Below, one piece after another: positions 27,554 through 37,192 of a stretch of DNA of 64,000 nt; the stretch's first letter is position 1; each line of letters starts with the position of its first letter. A program made the translations under genes and the position numbers. This stretch comes from Dyadobacter jiangsuensis (GTDB lineage: Bacteria > Bacteroidota > Bacteroidia > Cytophagales > Spirosomataceae). The stretch spans positions 248,001 through 312,000 of the forward strand of contig NZ_PYAS01000001.1 of the NCBI RefSeq assembly GCF_003014695.1, given 5' to 3'. Below the pieces are notes generated by a model, which was not told the origin of the DNA, ran no database searches, and was given only the letters and a program-made list of their open reading frames with translations.

Positions 27554-27739
27554 TATGATTTTGTCCGATATCGCTGCCATTTGGAGACTGCCGGGTAAAT
27601 GCTCAGTTCGTATACCGGCAAATAGGAGTAAGTTGTAACCGGCGTGAAAATGAGCGACTCCGCACTGGGAATTTGCATTTGAGATTCTATCTTTAGCGTT
27701 CAAGCCTCTTTCATTACCGAACCAGAAACCCTGTTAGCC

Positions 27740-30151
27740 ATGTTTTCACACTACCTGAAAATCGCTTTCCGCCATATTCAGCGGCATTATGTGATTAGTT
27801 TCGTCAACATCGGTGGGCTGGCGATCGGCCTCACGGCCACATTGCTGGTTGCCGCCTACGTGGCTAATGAGTATAGCCACGACCGTTTTCATGCTAAGGG
27901 CGACCGGATTGTTAAAGTAGAATTCAATCATAATGAGGGCGACAAGTCGTATTCCATACCGTGGCTTTCGTATGGTTTCGGGCAGGCAATGAAGGACCAA
28001 TGCGCCGAGGTGGAACAGTTTGGAAGGATATCGGACCAGAGCTTTTATAGTCGGCTCGTGCAGAGTGATAGCAAGCACAAATACTATGAAACCGGCTTCG
28101 TGGCCGCCGACAACAACTTCCTGCAAATGTTCTCCTTTGAATTTGTCAAAGGGGATAAAAAAACAGCCTTGACCAGACCCAATACGGTTCTGCTGACCGA
28201 AAGCATGGCTGCCAAGTATTTTGGCGACCAGGATCCCATCGGGGAAACGATCACCTACGACAAAACACAGGTTTTCGAAGTAGTAGGTGTTTTGAAGGAT
28301 CTGCCCTATAATTCCACCATCAAATTTGATTTTTTGAGCGATCTGATCTCGTTCCGCACTCGTGACATACAAGAAAGAGTAGGGAATACCGCCGATAGCA
28401 CGGTGAAAGATCAGAACAGCTATGTTGGAGCAATGGGGAAATACCATACCTATTTGCTGCTCCGTCCCGACGCTTCGCAGGAGGCGGTAGCCCGGAAAAT
28501 TCCCTCGCTGCTTTCTTCGTCGTCGAAAATAAAAGATGGCAAAGACAGCTACGACATTTTCCCGCTTTTCGATATGTATTTTGAAAGAGATAACAAGCCG
28601 GCGAAGCAAAAGGCAATGGTCTTTTCGTTCATCGGGTTGCTGATCCTTTCGCTGGCCTTGTGCAATTATGTGAACCTTACAACCGCCTCATCATCCAGCC
28701 GGGCAGGGGAGGTTTCAGTCAGGAAAGTGGTAGGAGGGCAAAGGATGGCTTTGATATGGCAGTTTTACCTCGAATCGGCCATTTATGTGACCATTGCATT
28801 TGCATTGGCAGTAGGGCTGTTTTGGGGTTTGAAAGATTACCTCTACCGGTCGCTCGAATTGCCGGTGGATGCTTCCTTCCTGAAAAACCCCTGGTTCCTT
28901 TTTTCTCTGGCGGGCTTCTATGTTGCAAGCATCCTGCTTTCCGGCGGTTATCCCGCGGTGCTGCTTTCGCGGCTGGCTCCGGGCCAGATTTTCCGGGGAG
29001 CGTACGGAACCATGGGCGGCGCGGCGCGGGCACGCAGGGTTTTTACCGTTTTTCAATTCACGGTATCGATCGCGCTTATTATTGGTTCTATTTTGATTAC
29101 CAGGCAAATGGAGCTTTTTCAGTACAAAAATCTGGGCATTAACAGGGACAGAATTGTGACCGTATTCCTGGATCATGAAGATGGGTTGTCCAAACATTAC
29201 CGGGAAATCCGGCAGAGCGTGGAAAACATCGCAGGCGTGGAATCGGTCACTTCTTCCACGCTACTGATGTATTATCCCCTGGGCAACAGATGGGAGTTGA
29301 AAAAGTTGAATAGTGATAAAACGGTCTATGTTAATTATTTCTCGGTAGATCAACAGTTTGTGGAGACGATGCAGGTCAAATGGGTTGCCGGGCCCAGGGC
29401 AAAGTTGGGTGAAGGTAAGGGGACGAGTGTTGTGCTGAATGAAACGGCGGCGAAGGAGTTGGGGATCGACATCGCGAACTATAACCGGACATTGAATGTA
29501 GGCGCGAGTACCCACAGGGATTTAGTAGGTATTGTCAAAGATTTTCACTTCAGTACGCTCACGGAAAAGATCGGCCCGATGGGATTGGAAATCGGTAGCG
29601 ACAGCAGTTTTAATGACTACCTGTACATCAAGCTGGCCAAAAATGCGGATGCGAAAAGCACCCTGGCATCCGTCGGGAAAATCTATAACCAGTTCAACAC
29701 AAACCGACCTTTTGAATATGCATTCCTGGACGACACCTACAACAAAATGTACAAAAACGAGCAAAAAACCGGCCGGATTGTCTACTGGTTTACCGGTGTG
29801 GCCATTGTCATAGCCTGCTTGGGATTGTTCGGGCTGACCATCTTTGCGGCCGAGCAGCGCAGGAAGGAGATCGGCATCCGGAAAGTACTCGGCGCGACGG
29901 TTTTGAATATTGTAACCATGCTTTCCACAGACTTTTTGAAACTGGTGCTCATTTCCGTTTTACTGGCTTCGCCGCTCGCTTACCTGGCAATGCAGCGCTG
30001 GCTGGAAGATTTCGCTTACCATATCCCGATCAGCTGGTGGGTATTTGTCCTGGCCGGGGCGGCAGGGTTGTGTGTGGCTGTTCTAACGATCAGTTTTCAG
30101 GGTTTCAAGGCAGCGGCGGCGAATCCTGTTAAGTCGCTGAAAACGAATTGA
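27740..30151 (+). CDS. FtsX/MacB-like ABC transporter permease
   Basis: An 803-residue permease of the type that is abundant in Spirosoma and Dyadobacter. An N-terminal helix (about 20-40) leads to a MacB-like periplasmic domain, followed by a first FtsX block with four helices (about 290-455) that includes SSRAGEVSVRKVVGG. A second periplasmic domain and a second FtsX block follow (about 680-795), with the signature RRKEIGIRKVLGATVLNIV. It has no ATPase domain and no ATPase gene beside it, so an unlinked ATP-binding protein must serve it. Substrate unknown; these proteins export or release lipids, peptides or drugs by mechanotransmission. It is divergent from the ArsR gene and may share its operator. 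Confidence 0.93.
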   Translation: MFSHYLKIAFRHIQRHYVISFVNIGGLAIGLTATLLVAAYVANEYSHDRFHAKGDRIVKVEFNHNEGDKSYSIPWLSYGFGQAMKDQCAEVEQFGRISDQSFYSRLVQSDSKHKYYETGFVAADNNFLQMFSFEFVKGDKKTALTRPNTVLLTESMAAKYFGDQDPIGETITYDKTQVFEVVGVLKDLPYNSTIKFDFLSDLISFRTRDIQERVGNTADSTVKDQNSYVGAMGKYHTYLLLRPDASQEAVARKIPSLLSSSSKIKDGKDSYDIFPLFDMYFERDNKPAKQKAMVFSFIGLLILSLALCNYVNLTTASSSSRAGEVSVRKVVGGQRMALIWQFYLESAIYVTIAFALAVGLFWGLKDYLYRSLELPVDASFLKNPWFLFSLAGFYVASILLSGGYPAVLLSRLAPGQIFRGAYGTMGGAARARRVFTVFQFTVSIALIIGSILITRQMELFQYKNLGINRDRIVTVFLDHEDGLSKHYREIRQSVENIAGVESVTSSTLLMYYPLGNRWELKKLNSDKTVYVNYFSVDQQFVETMQVKWVAGPRAKLGEGKGTSVVLNETAAKELGIDIANYNRTLNVGASTHRDLVGIVKDFHFSTLTEKIGPMGLEIGSDSSFNDYLYIKLAKNADAKSTLASVGKIYNQFNTNRPFEYAFLDDTYNKMYKNEQKTGRIVYWFTGVAIVIACLGLFGLTIFAAEQRRKEIGIRKVLGATVLNIVTMLSTDFLKLVLISVLLASPLAYLAMQRWLEDFAYHIPISWWVFVLAGAAGLCVAVLTISFQGFKAAAANPVKSLKTN

Positions 30152-30257
30152 TGGTAATCTGCCCGAATGCATTTGTTGTACGAATTTTCTGCAACGACCC
30201 TGATTTACTGATGAGGTTAGGATAAGTACCAGCTATATTGCGCCGACTTTTGGTGGT

Positions 30258-31511
30258 ATGAATTCCTTGATGAAAAAATATAATCTGCAACTCGGCGCGT
30301 TGATGGCGACGGTTGTGACCTTGTCGATAGTGCCTGTTCGACTCGCGGAAGGCCAGGGCGCCAATCTTGTAAGCCTGATCGGATCGGAAATTGTGATCTG
30401 GCTGATGTGTATGGCCACCTGGCTATCCAGCTACCAGACTTATTACAAGTTCAACCTGGTCAAATGGAAGAAAATCGCGATCGCGCTACTGTTGTGCGCA
30501 GCGATTTCCAATTTATTTTTCCTTGCGTCGTTCCGCATGTTCGACGACTACCCGCTCAAATCGGTGCGGGAGCTTCCGCTTTGGATTCTCACGATTCGCC
30601 TTTCTTTGCGCGGCCTCCTTCTGGGGCTGATTATGGTCCCCATTATTTTCCTGCTCGAAACCGAGCGCGAGCGGCAAATGGAGGCATTGAAAAGGGAGAG
30701 AGACCGTGCCGCGGAGGCCGAGCAGCAAAAGCATGTGTTGGAGATGCTTGTTTCGGAGCGGACGGCGGAATTGGAAGAGACGCTTTCCTTTTTGAGCGAA
30801 TCGCAGGAGGAGCTGGACCACCAGGTGTATCTTCTCACCCGGGTGGTGGCATCGATAGCCCATGATGTTCAGGCGCCGCTGCAATTCATCATCGCCGCCG
30901 CGAAGCATACCGGTAACCTCATCGACAGCCGCCAATGGGAGCAGGCAACCGAATACAATCAGCAAATTGAAATCAGTTTAGGCAATACGGCCATGCTGAT
31001 GCAAAACCTCCTGGAATTTGCCAGAGGCCAGATCCATAAGGGCGCTTTGCATTCGGCTCATGTGAACCTGGCTGCTATTATGCGGGAAAAGGGGCGCCTG
31101 TTCGAACAGATTCTGGATTCGGCCGGCAATGCATTGCATATTTCCCTCAACGAAAATCTGACCGTGCACACCAACGCCCATTTGCTGGGTGTTATCCTGC
31201 ATAACCTGCTGGACAATGCAGCAAAGCATACCCGGAATGGGGAAATAGCCATATCCGGTAACGTTGTCGACGACCGGCTGTATCTTCATATTCAAAATCC
31301 GGTTGCCACTGAGTTGCCGGTTGGAATCCCGCAAACCGACCGGCTCAATGGCGCAGGGAAGTACTTCACCCATTTGGGAGGAGATGGCAATGGCCTTGGC
31401 CTGATTTTGGTAAGGGATATTGCGGCACTGCTGAATATCGACTTTGCCATTGAAGCGGTTTCCGGAAAGGTAGTCGCGAAGATGATCTTCCCCGAATTTT
31501 CCGGTTCCTAG
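30258..31511 (+). CDS. Orphan membrane sensor histidine kinase
   Basis: A 417-residue kinase. It has four predicted membrane helices (about 12-30, 37-57, 72-92, 109-133), a long coiled coil (about 135-190), then a dimerisation helix with SIAHDVQAPL (phospho-acceptor H202). The ATP-binding domain contains an N-box (NLLDNAAKHT) and a G-box (GDGNGLGL). No receiver or output domain and no response regulator next to it, so its partner must be elsewhere. It is followed by a 513-base spacer and the SusC/SusD pair 1; direct control of that pair is possible but not shown. Confidence 0.9.
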   Translation: MNSLMKKYNLQLGALMATVVTLSIVPVRLAEGQGANLVSLIGSEIVIWLMCMATWLSSYQTYYKFNLVKWKKIAIALLLCAAISNLFFLASFRMFDDYPLKSVRELPLWILTIRLSLRGLLLGLIMVPIIFLLETERERQMEALKRERDRAAEAEQQKHVLEMLVSERTAELEETLSFLSESQEELDHQVYLLTRVVASIAHDVQAPLQFIIAAAKHTGNLIDSRQWEQATEYNQQIEISLGNTAMLMQNLLEFARGQIHKGALHSAHVNLAAIMREKGRLFEQILDSAGNALHISLNENLTVHTNAHLLGVILHNLLDNAAKHTRNGEIAISGNVVDDRLYLHIQNPVATELPVGIPQTDRLNGAGKYFTHLGGDGNGLGLILVRDIAALLNIDFAIEAVSGKVVAKMIFPEFSGS

Positions 31512-32024
31512 CGTAACGCATCGGTGTTTCCCCCTATTCCCTCCCTACACGGGAAACATTTCCTTTTTGGATGACTCAGAAGGGTACTGCCGTTTTTTTG
31601 CACTTCTCTAATGTCAATATTGTACAATATTTCGACAAAATAGGCATAGTTTGAAAATGTCACCTCAGACGCCAATATTTCACTTTTTCTTTTTGCATTA
31701 TCAGATCTATTTATATTAATTTACCAGCGGTTGACTTGGTAAATTTTATTAGTTATTTAAATAATCCTATTTCTATCGACATAACTTTACTTTTTCCTTC
31801 GCCCCGGTGGAGTGACGTTTTTGCTTAATTATTTACGCCATTCCGCGTTTAGTCCCGTTTTCAGCCTCCCTCCCGCACGCTGCCCTCCCGCGTGGGAATG
31901 GTAGGATGTTATCAAATACCTAACTAAAACCAAAACTTGAAAATGCTATGTATGCTGCTACCTGAGGGCCCCGTGAGGCCTGGATTCCTTTGTACTTTTT
32001 CTTCAAACACTAACTAATCTATCT
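31512..32024. other. 513-base regulatory leader before susC pair 1
   Basis: No gene seen. The first part has a weak hairpin (TGTTTCCC 31525-31532 with GGGAAACA 31551-31558, then a T-run) that could end the kinase transcript. The middle (31600-31800) is very AT-rich and contains a perfect 16-bp palindrome at 31616-31631. The last 200 bases are an untranslated leader; TAACTTTA near 31782 resembles the -7 element but lacks a clear -33 partner. Confidence 0.45.
31616..31631. promoter_or_regulatory. Perfect 16-bp palindrome, candidate operator
   Basis: AATATTGTACAATATT is fully self-complementary and is flanked by TGTC on the left and GACA (two bases further out) on the right, making an imperfect larger dyad. 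It lies about 400 bases before the SusC start in an AT-rich tract. No local one-component repressor explains it. Confidence 0.35.
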
Positions 32025-35000
32025 ATGATGAATTTTTCTCTGCGTCTTTTTCGCCCCGGTGAAAGAAGCGCGAAAGGGCGGATGTCCTTTGGCATGAAAG
32101 GTGTGGGCGCGTTAATGCTGTTTTGTACGTTTTTCCTGGGAAATGCTTATGCCCAGGATATAGCTCTGAAAGGTAAAGTGACCGACAGCAAAGGCAATGC
32201 ATTGCCTGGCGTATCCATTACCATTAAGGGGACGAGCAAGGGAACTTCCACCGATATGGAGGGGGGCTATGCCATTGCCGCTCCTGCGGCATCCACCCTC
32301 GCATTCAGCTTCATCGGCTTCACAACGAAGGAAGTTACCGTCGGCAGCCAGACGACTATCGACGTCGTGCTGGTCGATGATGTGAAGGCGTTGGAAGAAG
32401 TGGTGGTGATCGGGTATGGGGCTGTCAAGAAAAAAGACGTGACAGGTTCGGTCGTTTCACTGCAACCCAAAGATTTCAACAAAGGGGTGATTACAGCGCC
32501 GGATCAGCTGATCCAGGGTCGCACACCGGGCGTGATGGTGATCAACAACACCGGGCAGCCGGGTGGCGCAACCACTGTGCGTATACGGGGTAACTCCTCT
32601 ATCCGTGCCGGTAACAACCCGTTGTTCGTATTGGATGGTATCCCGCTTTCGGGCAGCTCGGCGCGGCCTGGGGGAAGCGGTGGTTTCGGCTCGGATGGCG
32701 GTAACCCGCTGGCCTACCTCAACCCGAACGACATTGCCAGCATGGACATTCTGAAAGACGCTTCGGCAACGGCCATCTACGGCTCCCGCGGTGCGAATGG
32801 CGTTGTGATCATTACCACCAAAAGAGGTGCTTCGGGCGCTCCGACGGTGAGTATCAATGCTTCAACGGGTGTATCCAGCCTGCTGAGAAAGCCGGAAGTA
32901 TTGAATGCCGACGAATTCCGCGAGGCGGTTCAGTACTATGCACCCAATGACGTGAAAGGGGCTGATTTTGGTGGCAATGTGAATGCATTCGATGAAATTA
33001 CCCGCGTAGCCCCGGTTCAGAACTATTCAATGGCGATCGCCGGCGGTACCGATAATGGTAAATACCGTGTTTCGGCAGGGTATATGGACCAGAAGGGGAT
33101 CATCGAAACTTCGAGACTGAAAAAGTATACAGCGAGCATTAACAGCAGTTTCAGATTCCTTGAAAGCAAGAAGCTGGGACTTGATTTTAACGTGCTGTTT
33201 ACCCAGACGAACGAAAACCTCGCGCCGATCGACGTGGGTGTAGGCTTCACCGGTAACGTTATTTCACAGGCGCTGACCTGGAATCCTACCCGCCCGTTGC
33301 GCGTCAATGCGGACTCGCTCACGTACGTAAGCCCGACGACGATCAACCCGCTCACTTCACTGAAAGCGTACAAGGATATCGCGGTCGTGAATACCACCGT
33401 GGCCAGCATTGCACCTTCCTACAAGATCACCAATGACCTGGAATATAAATTGGTGTATAGCATTACCCGCCAGACCGGTAACCGGAAGGGCCGGTATATT
33501 GCAGGATTGGTGGATCCGGCGCAAATCAGAAATGGTTTTGCATTTATTGGAAACAACTCTGAAACCAACCAGCAGCTGACCCAGACGCTGAGCTATAACA
33601 AGGATATCAGCCCGTCGTTGAACCTCAACGCCGTAGCAGGTTACGAGTTCCTCGACTATGCGAATAGCTGGAATTCTGTGAGCGGCAGCGGCTTTACGTA
33701 TGTTGGTCTGGATTTCTACGATTATCTGAACTACTCGGTAGCGAGCAACCGTGGAATCAACTCCTTCAAATCCCCCACAAACCAGTTGCAATCGGTGTTT
33801 GTGCGGGTTGGATTGAATTACCTCGATAAATACCTCTTCACCGGAACTGTGAGACGGGATGGTTCTACCAAATTCGGGGAAAACAATAAATATGCTAATT
33901 TCCCTGCGGTAGCCCTTGCATGGAACATCTCGAACGAGCCTTTCCTGAAAGGTAACAGCACGGTAAACAACCTGAAACTTCGTCTCGGCTGGGGTAAGAC
34001 GGGTAACCGGGAGTTCGACTCGGGTGCTTCGCGTGACCGGTATGTGTTTGGTACACAAAGTATCAGTCAGGCTAACTTCGGGAACCCCGACCTGAAATGG
34101 GAAACTTCCGAAACTTTCAACGGAGGTATCGATTTTGGCTTGTTCCAGTCGAGAATCGTGGGTTCGATTGATGTTTTTAACAAGAAAACAACCGACGGTT
34201 TGTTTGAAAGAACGCTGGCACAACCTGCGCCAAGCGGAAAAATCTGGGTGAACCTGGATGGCGAGGTAGTCAACAAAGGTGTAGAAGTAGCCCTGACCGG
34301 TACCGTGCTGGAAAACAAAGACTGGACCTGGAATATTTCAGCGAATGCTACTTATCTAAAAAACAGCGTTTCAGGGCTGCCAGGGTTTTACGAAACCGCT
34401 GCATTGAGAGGACAGGGCTTCTCAGGCGTGTTGGGACAGAGAATGGTAAGCGGGCAGCCGCTGAACGTCTGGTACCTGGCTAAATTCGCCGGCCTCGATC
34501 CTACGACGGGAACCAGCATGTACGAAGGTGCAGACGGCCAGGTGAGTACTTCGGTTGACCCCGCTCAAAACAAGTTTTACGTGCATAGCCCCAACCCGAA
34601 ATACCTCCTGGGTTTCTCGACGGACGTGACTTACAAGAAGTTCTCGGCGATTGTCAATATGAACGGCGCATTCGGGCATTACCTGTTCAATAACACTTTT
34701 GCAACGGTGCTGGGTATCAATAACCTGTCTACCAAAAACATCGCGAAAGACTTCTTCAACAAGGATATCAAGGAAGCCACTTCCAATTCGGCGGCGCCTT
34801 CTACCCGGTACCTTGAAAAAGGCGATTACATGAAAATGTCAAACGTTACCCTCAGTTACAGGGTTGGCAACATCGGGAAGGCGTTCAAGAATCTGAACAT
34901 TTCACTGACGGGCCAGAACCTCTTTGTGTTGACAGGCTACAAAGGTTTCGATCCTGAGGTGAACACCGACGGATCCAGCGGCGGCATTCCTTCCCTGGGG

Positions 35001-35063
35001 ATCGAGTACATTCCGTACCCTTCGGCGAGAACGTTCCTGCTGGGCGTAAACTTTTCACTGTAA
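32025..35063 (+). CDS. SusC/RagA-family TonB-linked outer-membrane protein (pair 1)
   Basis: A 1012-residue SusC. A long signal region is cleaved near AYAQ (residues 41-44), then comes a carboxypeptidase-regulatory-like domain (KGKVTDSKGNALPGVSITIKG). The TonB/plug region starts with EEVVVIGYGAVKKKDVTGSV and contains RIRGNSS and ILKDASATAIYGSRGANGV, all standard for the family. The barrel ends FLLGVNFSL with a terminal aromatic-rich strand. Together with SusD it would import a large oligosaccharide or other nutrient with TonB energy. The next gene is its SusD partner, 21 bases away. No hydrolases flank the pair, so the substrate is unknown. Confidence 0.96.
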   Translation: MMNFSLRLFRPGERSAKGRMSFGMKGVGALMLFCTFFLGNAYAQDIALKGKVTDSKGNALPGVSITIKGTSKGTSTDMEGGYAIAAPAASTLAFSFIGFTTKEVTVGSQTTIDVVLVDDVKALEEVVVIGYGAVKKKDVTGSVVSLQPKDFNKGVITAPDQLIQGRTPGVMVINNTGQPGGATTVRIRGNSSIRAGNNPLFVLDGIPLSGSSARPGGSGGFGSDGGNPLAYLNPNDIASMDILKDASATAIYGSRGANGVVIITTKRGASGAPTVSINASTGVSSLLRKPEVLNADEFREAVQYYAPNDVKGADFGGNVNAFDEITRVAPVQNYSMAIAGGTDNGKYRVSAGYMDQKGIIETSRLKKYTASINSSFRFLESKKLGLDFNVLFTQTNENLAPIDVGVGFTGNVISQALTWNPTRPLRVNADSLTYVSPTTINPLTSLKAYKDIAVVNTTVASIAPSYKITNDLEYKLVYSITRQTGNRKGRYIAGLVDPAQIRNGFAFIGNNSETNQQLTQTLSYNKDISPSLNLNAVAGYEFLDYANSWNSVSGSGFTYVGLDFYDYLNYSVASNRGINSFKSPTNQLQSVFVRVGLNYLDKYLFTGTVRRDGSTKFGENNKYANFPAVALAWNISNEPFLKGNSTVNNLKLRLGWGKTGNREFDSGASRDRYVFGTQSISQANFGNPDLKWETSETFNGGIDFGLFQSRIVGSIDVFNKKTTDGLFERTLAQPAPSGKIWVNLDGEVVNKGVEVALTGTVLENKDWTWNISANATYLKNSVSGLPGFYETAALRGQGFSGVLGQRMVSGQPLNVWYLAKFAGLDPTTGTSMYEGADGQVSTSVDPAQNKFYVHSPNPKYLLGFSTDVTYKKFSAIVNMNGAFGHYLFNNTFATVLGINNLSTKNIAKDFFNKDIKEATSNSAAPSTRYLEKGDYMKMSNVTLSYRVGNIGKAFKNLNISLTGQNLFVLTGYKGFDPEVNTDGSSGGIPSLGIEYIPYPSARTFLLGVNFSL

Positions 35064-35084
35064 TTCATCAAAAACAAAGAATCT

Positions 35085-36638
35085 ATGAAACTCAAAACAT
35101 ATTGTGCGGCAATCCTCAGTTGCAGCATGCTGCTTTCCTGCACGGATCTGGACGAAAAGCTGGGCAGCGCATTGGAAAAGGGTACTACCGGGAACATCAA
35201 TCCCGCCGAATTGCTGATCAGCGCCTACTCATCGCTGAACGGCCCTTACCAGCAGGATAACCGCTGGTGTTTGCAGGAGCTCTCGACCGATGCGGCGGTG
35301 GCACCTACCCGCGGGGGCGACTGGGACGATAATGGTACCCACCGGGCCATTCACCTGCATACCTGGAATGCCGATAACTCATACATGAGCAACACATTCG
35401 GCGGGTTGCTGACGGCGATCTATCAGTCGTCCAACGTATTGCGCTATGCGCCTTCACCCCAGCAGGCGGCCGAGGCGAGATTCATCCGCGCCCTGGCGAT
35501 GTTCGATGTGATGGATTTGTGGGGTGTCGTGCCTTACCGCGAGAGCCTCGAAGATTTCCGCGAGCTGCCGAAAACGCTCACCTCGCAGGAAACGATCGAT
35601 TTTATCATTTCGGAAATGAACGCTATTATGAAAGACCTTCCGGATGGGACCGCGGGGCAGGCGTATGTAGCTAGTAAGAATGCGGCGAGGACATTGCTGA
35701 TGAAAGTGTATCTGAACAAGGGCGCGTTTTTGAACAGACAAAGCCCTAAGTTCGATGCGGCTGATATGAGCAAGGTTATTTCCCTCGCCAACGAGATCAC
35801 CGGCTATACCATCTCGGCGCCGGGCAAGTATTTCGATAACTTCGCCCCGGATAACAATGTGAAGTCGACCGAGAACATTTTCACGCTGTACAATGAAGAA
35901 GGCGTGCGCGGCGGCGGTGTGGACCGGGCTTACTGGACGGTGTCGCATTACAATATGACGCCGGGCGGATGGAATGGATGGGCGACGCTTTCGAATTTCT
36001 ACGATAAGTTTGCGGCAGGGGATGAAAGAAAGGGTATTTATTACAACTATCCTGCCGATACCACTTCCAACCGCACCAAAAGCTACAAGATCCAGAACGT
36101 TGGCTTCCTGGAAGGCCAGCAGTACAGCTGGGTGACCAACAAGCCCCTCAATGCGAGAAACCCGGCTACTCAGCCGCTGGTTTTTACAAAGGATATTACG
36201 ATCCGTACGAGCGGTGCTACTTTGGAAACGGCAGGGATCAGGGTGATCAAATATCCGTTCGACTATGCTTCGAAGGGACAGCGGAACAACGACTGGGTGG
36301 TGTACCGGTATGCGGATGTGCTGCTCATGAAAGCGGAGGCCATTTTGCGTGGCGGCACGCCCGGCGCGGCCGCAGATGCCCTGACGATCGTCAATTCGAT
36401 CCGTACCAATCGCGGAGCAGCCAATCTCACTGCTTTGACTTTGGATAACCTGCTCGACGAGCGCGGCAGAGAATTGTACTGGGAAGGTTGGAGGAGACAG
36501 GACCTGATCCGCTTCGGCAAGTTCCTGCTGGCGGGGCAAATCAAACCTGCGGATCCGGATCCGAAAACACTTGTTTACGCAATCCCAAGCCCGCAAATCG
36601 CGGTTAACAATAACCTCAAACAGAATCCGGGGTATTAA
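35085..36638 (+). CDS. SusD/RagB-family nutrient-binding lipoprotein (pair 1)
   Basis: A 517-residue SusD with lipoprotein signal (MKLKTYCAAILSCSMLLSC, Cys19 acylated). The TPR-like region contains the typical EARFIRALAMFDVMDLWG (R-A-L-x-x-F-D/Y-x-x-x-x-F/W-G). The C-terminus shows ERGRELYWEGWRRQDLIRFGKF and ends with AIPSPQIAVNNNLKQNPGY, the invariant family tail. It lies on the cell surface as a lid on SusC. The operon ends in a strong hairpin 18 bases after the stop. Confidence 0.96.
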   Translation: MKLKTYCAAILSCSMLLSCTDLDEKLGSALEKGTTGNINPAELLISAYSSLNGPYQQDNRWCLQELSTDAAVAPTRGGDWDDNGTHRAIHLHTWNADNSYMSNTFGGLLTAIYQSSNVLRYAPSPQQAAEARFIRALAMFDVMDLWGVVPYRESLEDFRELPKTLTSQETIDFIISEMNAIMKDLPDGTAGQAYVASKNAARTLLMKVYLNKGAFLNRQSPKFDAADMSKVISLANEITGYTISAPGKYFDNFAPDNNVKSTENIFTLYNEEGVRGGGVDRAYWTVSHYNMTPGGWNGWATLSNFYDKFAAGDERKGIYYNYPADTTSNRTKSYKIQNVGFLEGQQYSWVTNKPLNARNPATQPLVFTKDITIRTSGATLETAGIRVIKYPFDYASKGQRNNDWVVYRYADVLLMKAEAILRGGTPGAAADALTIVNSIRTNRGAANLTALTLDNLLDERGRELYWEGWRRQDLIRFGKFLLAGQIKPADPDPKTLVYAIPSPQIAVNNNLKQNPGY

Positions 36639-36655
36639 TACGCGTTCCGAATTCA

Positions 36656-36692
36656 TCAAAGCCCGGCAAGCCCAGTGTTTGCCGGGCTTTGA
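36656..36692. terminator. Bidirectional terminator hairpin after susD pair 1
   Basis: A perfect 14-bp stem (36656-36669 with 36679-36692; TCAAAGCCCGGCAA against TTGCCGGGCTTTGA) and a 9-base loop. It stands between the convergent stops of susD and the VOC gene; A/T bases at both stem bases fit use in both directions. Confidence 0.88.
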
Positions 36693-36707
36693 TGTTTGAT
36701 AGGCCGT

Positions 36708-37160
36708 CTATGATTGCTTTCCGATTTCTTGCGCCAGGCCGATTAGAATCCCTTCGGCTCCCCGAATATAACAGAGTCTGTACGAGTCCTGGTACTGAAC
36801 AACTTCGCCAACGAGCTGGGCGCCGTGGCTGGTAAGCCGGGTTACCATTTCATCAATGTCTTCCACGGCGAACATCGCGCGGAGGTATCCCAGCGCATTC
36901 ACCGGAGCATTCCGGTGGTCCGATTCGATGGCAGGCGTGAGAAATCTCGATAGCTCGATCCGGCTGTGGCCGTCGGGGGTGACCATCATGGCAATCTCGA
37001 CACGTTGCGAGTTGAGGCCGGTAACACGCCCGGACCAGTCGCCTTCAATCGTGGTGCGCCCTTCGAGCATCATGCCCAGTTCGGTGAAAAAAGAAATGGC
37101 ATTGTCGAGGGATTCCACAACGATACCGATGTTGTCCATTCTCAATAGCTTATTGCTCAT
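36708..37160 (-). CDS. VOC/glyoxalase-fold protein
   Basis: A 150-residue protein with two beta-alpha-beta-beta-beta units of the vicinal oxygen chelate superfamily: MDNIGIVVESLDNAISFFTELGM at the start and MFAVEDIDEMVTRLTSHGAQL in the second half. Such small VOC proteins may be lyases, dioxygenases or binding proteins, and the reaction cannot be told. It is the third gene behind the DUF692/MNIO gene (32 bases after its stop, same strand), so it may share the transcript with the peptide system. That link could be coincidental because VOC genes are common. Terminator at 36656-36692 follows. Confidence 0.85.
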   Translation of the reverse strand: MSNKLLRMDNIGIVVESLDNAISFFTELGMMLEGRTTIEGDWSGRVTGLNSQRVEIAMMVTPDGHSRIELSRFLTPAIESDHRNAPVNALGYLRAMFAVEDIDEMVTRLTSHGAQLVGEVVQYQDSYRLCYIRGAEGILIGLAQEIGKQS

Positions 37161-37192
37161 AGGTTACCTGCTTAAAGATTAAAATACGGTTT

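Noticed and set aside
31525..31558. Hairpin TGTTTCCC/GGGAAACA with an 18-base loop
   Set aside because: Short stem and long loop; only mentioned as a weak terminator in the leader entry.
35454..36659. Minus-strand open frame of 401 codons opposite susD pair 1
   Set aside because: Shadow of the well-supported SusD gene; Arg/His-rich composition is typical of antisense frames.
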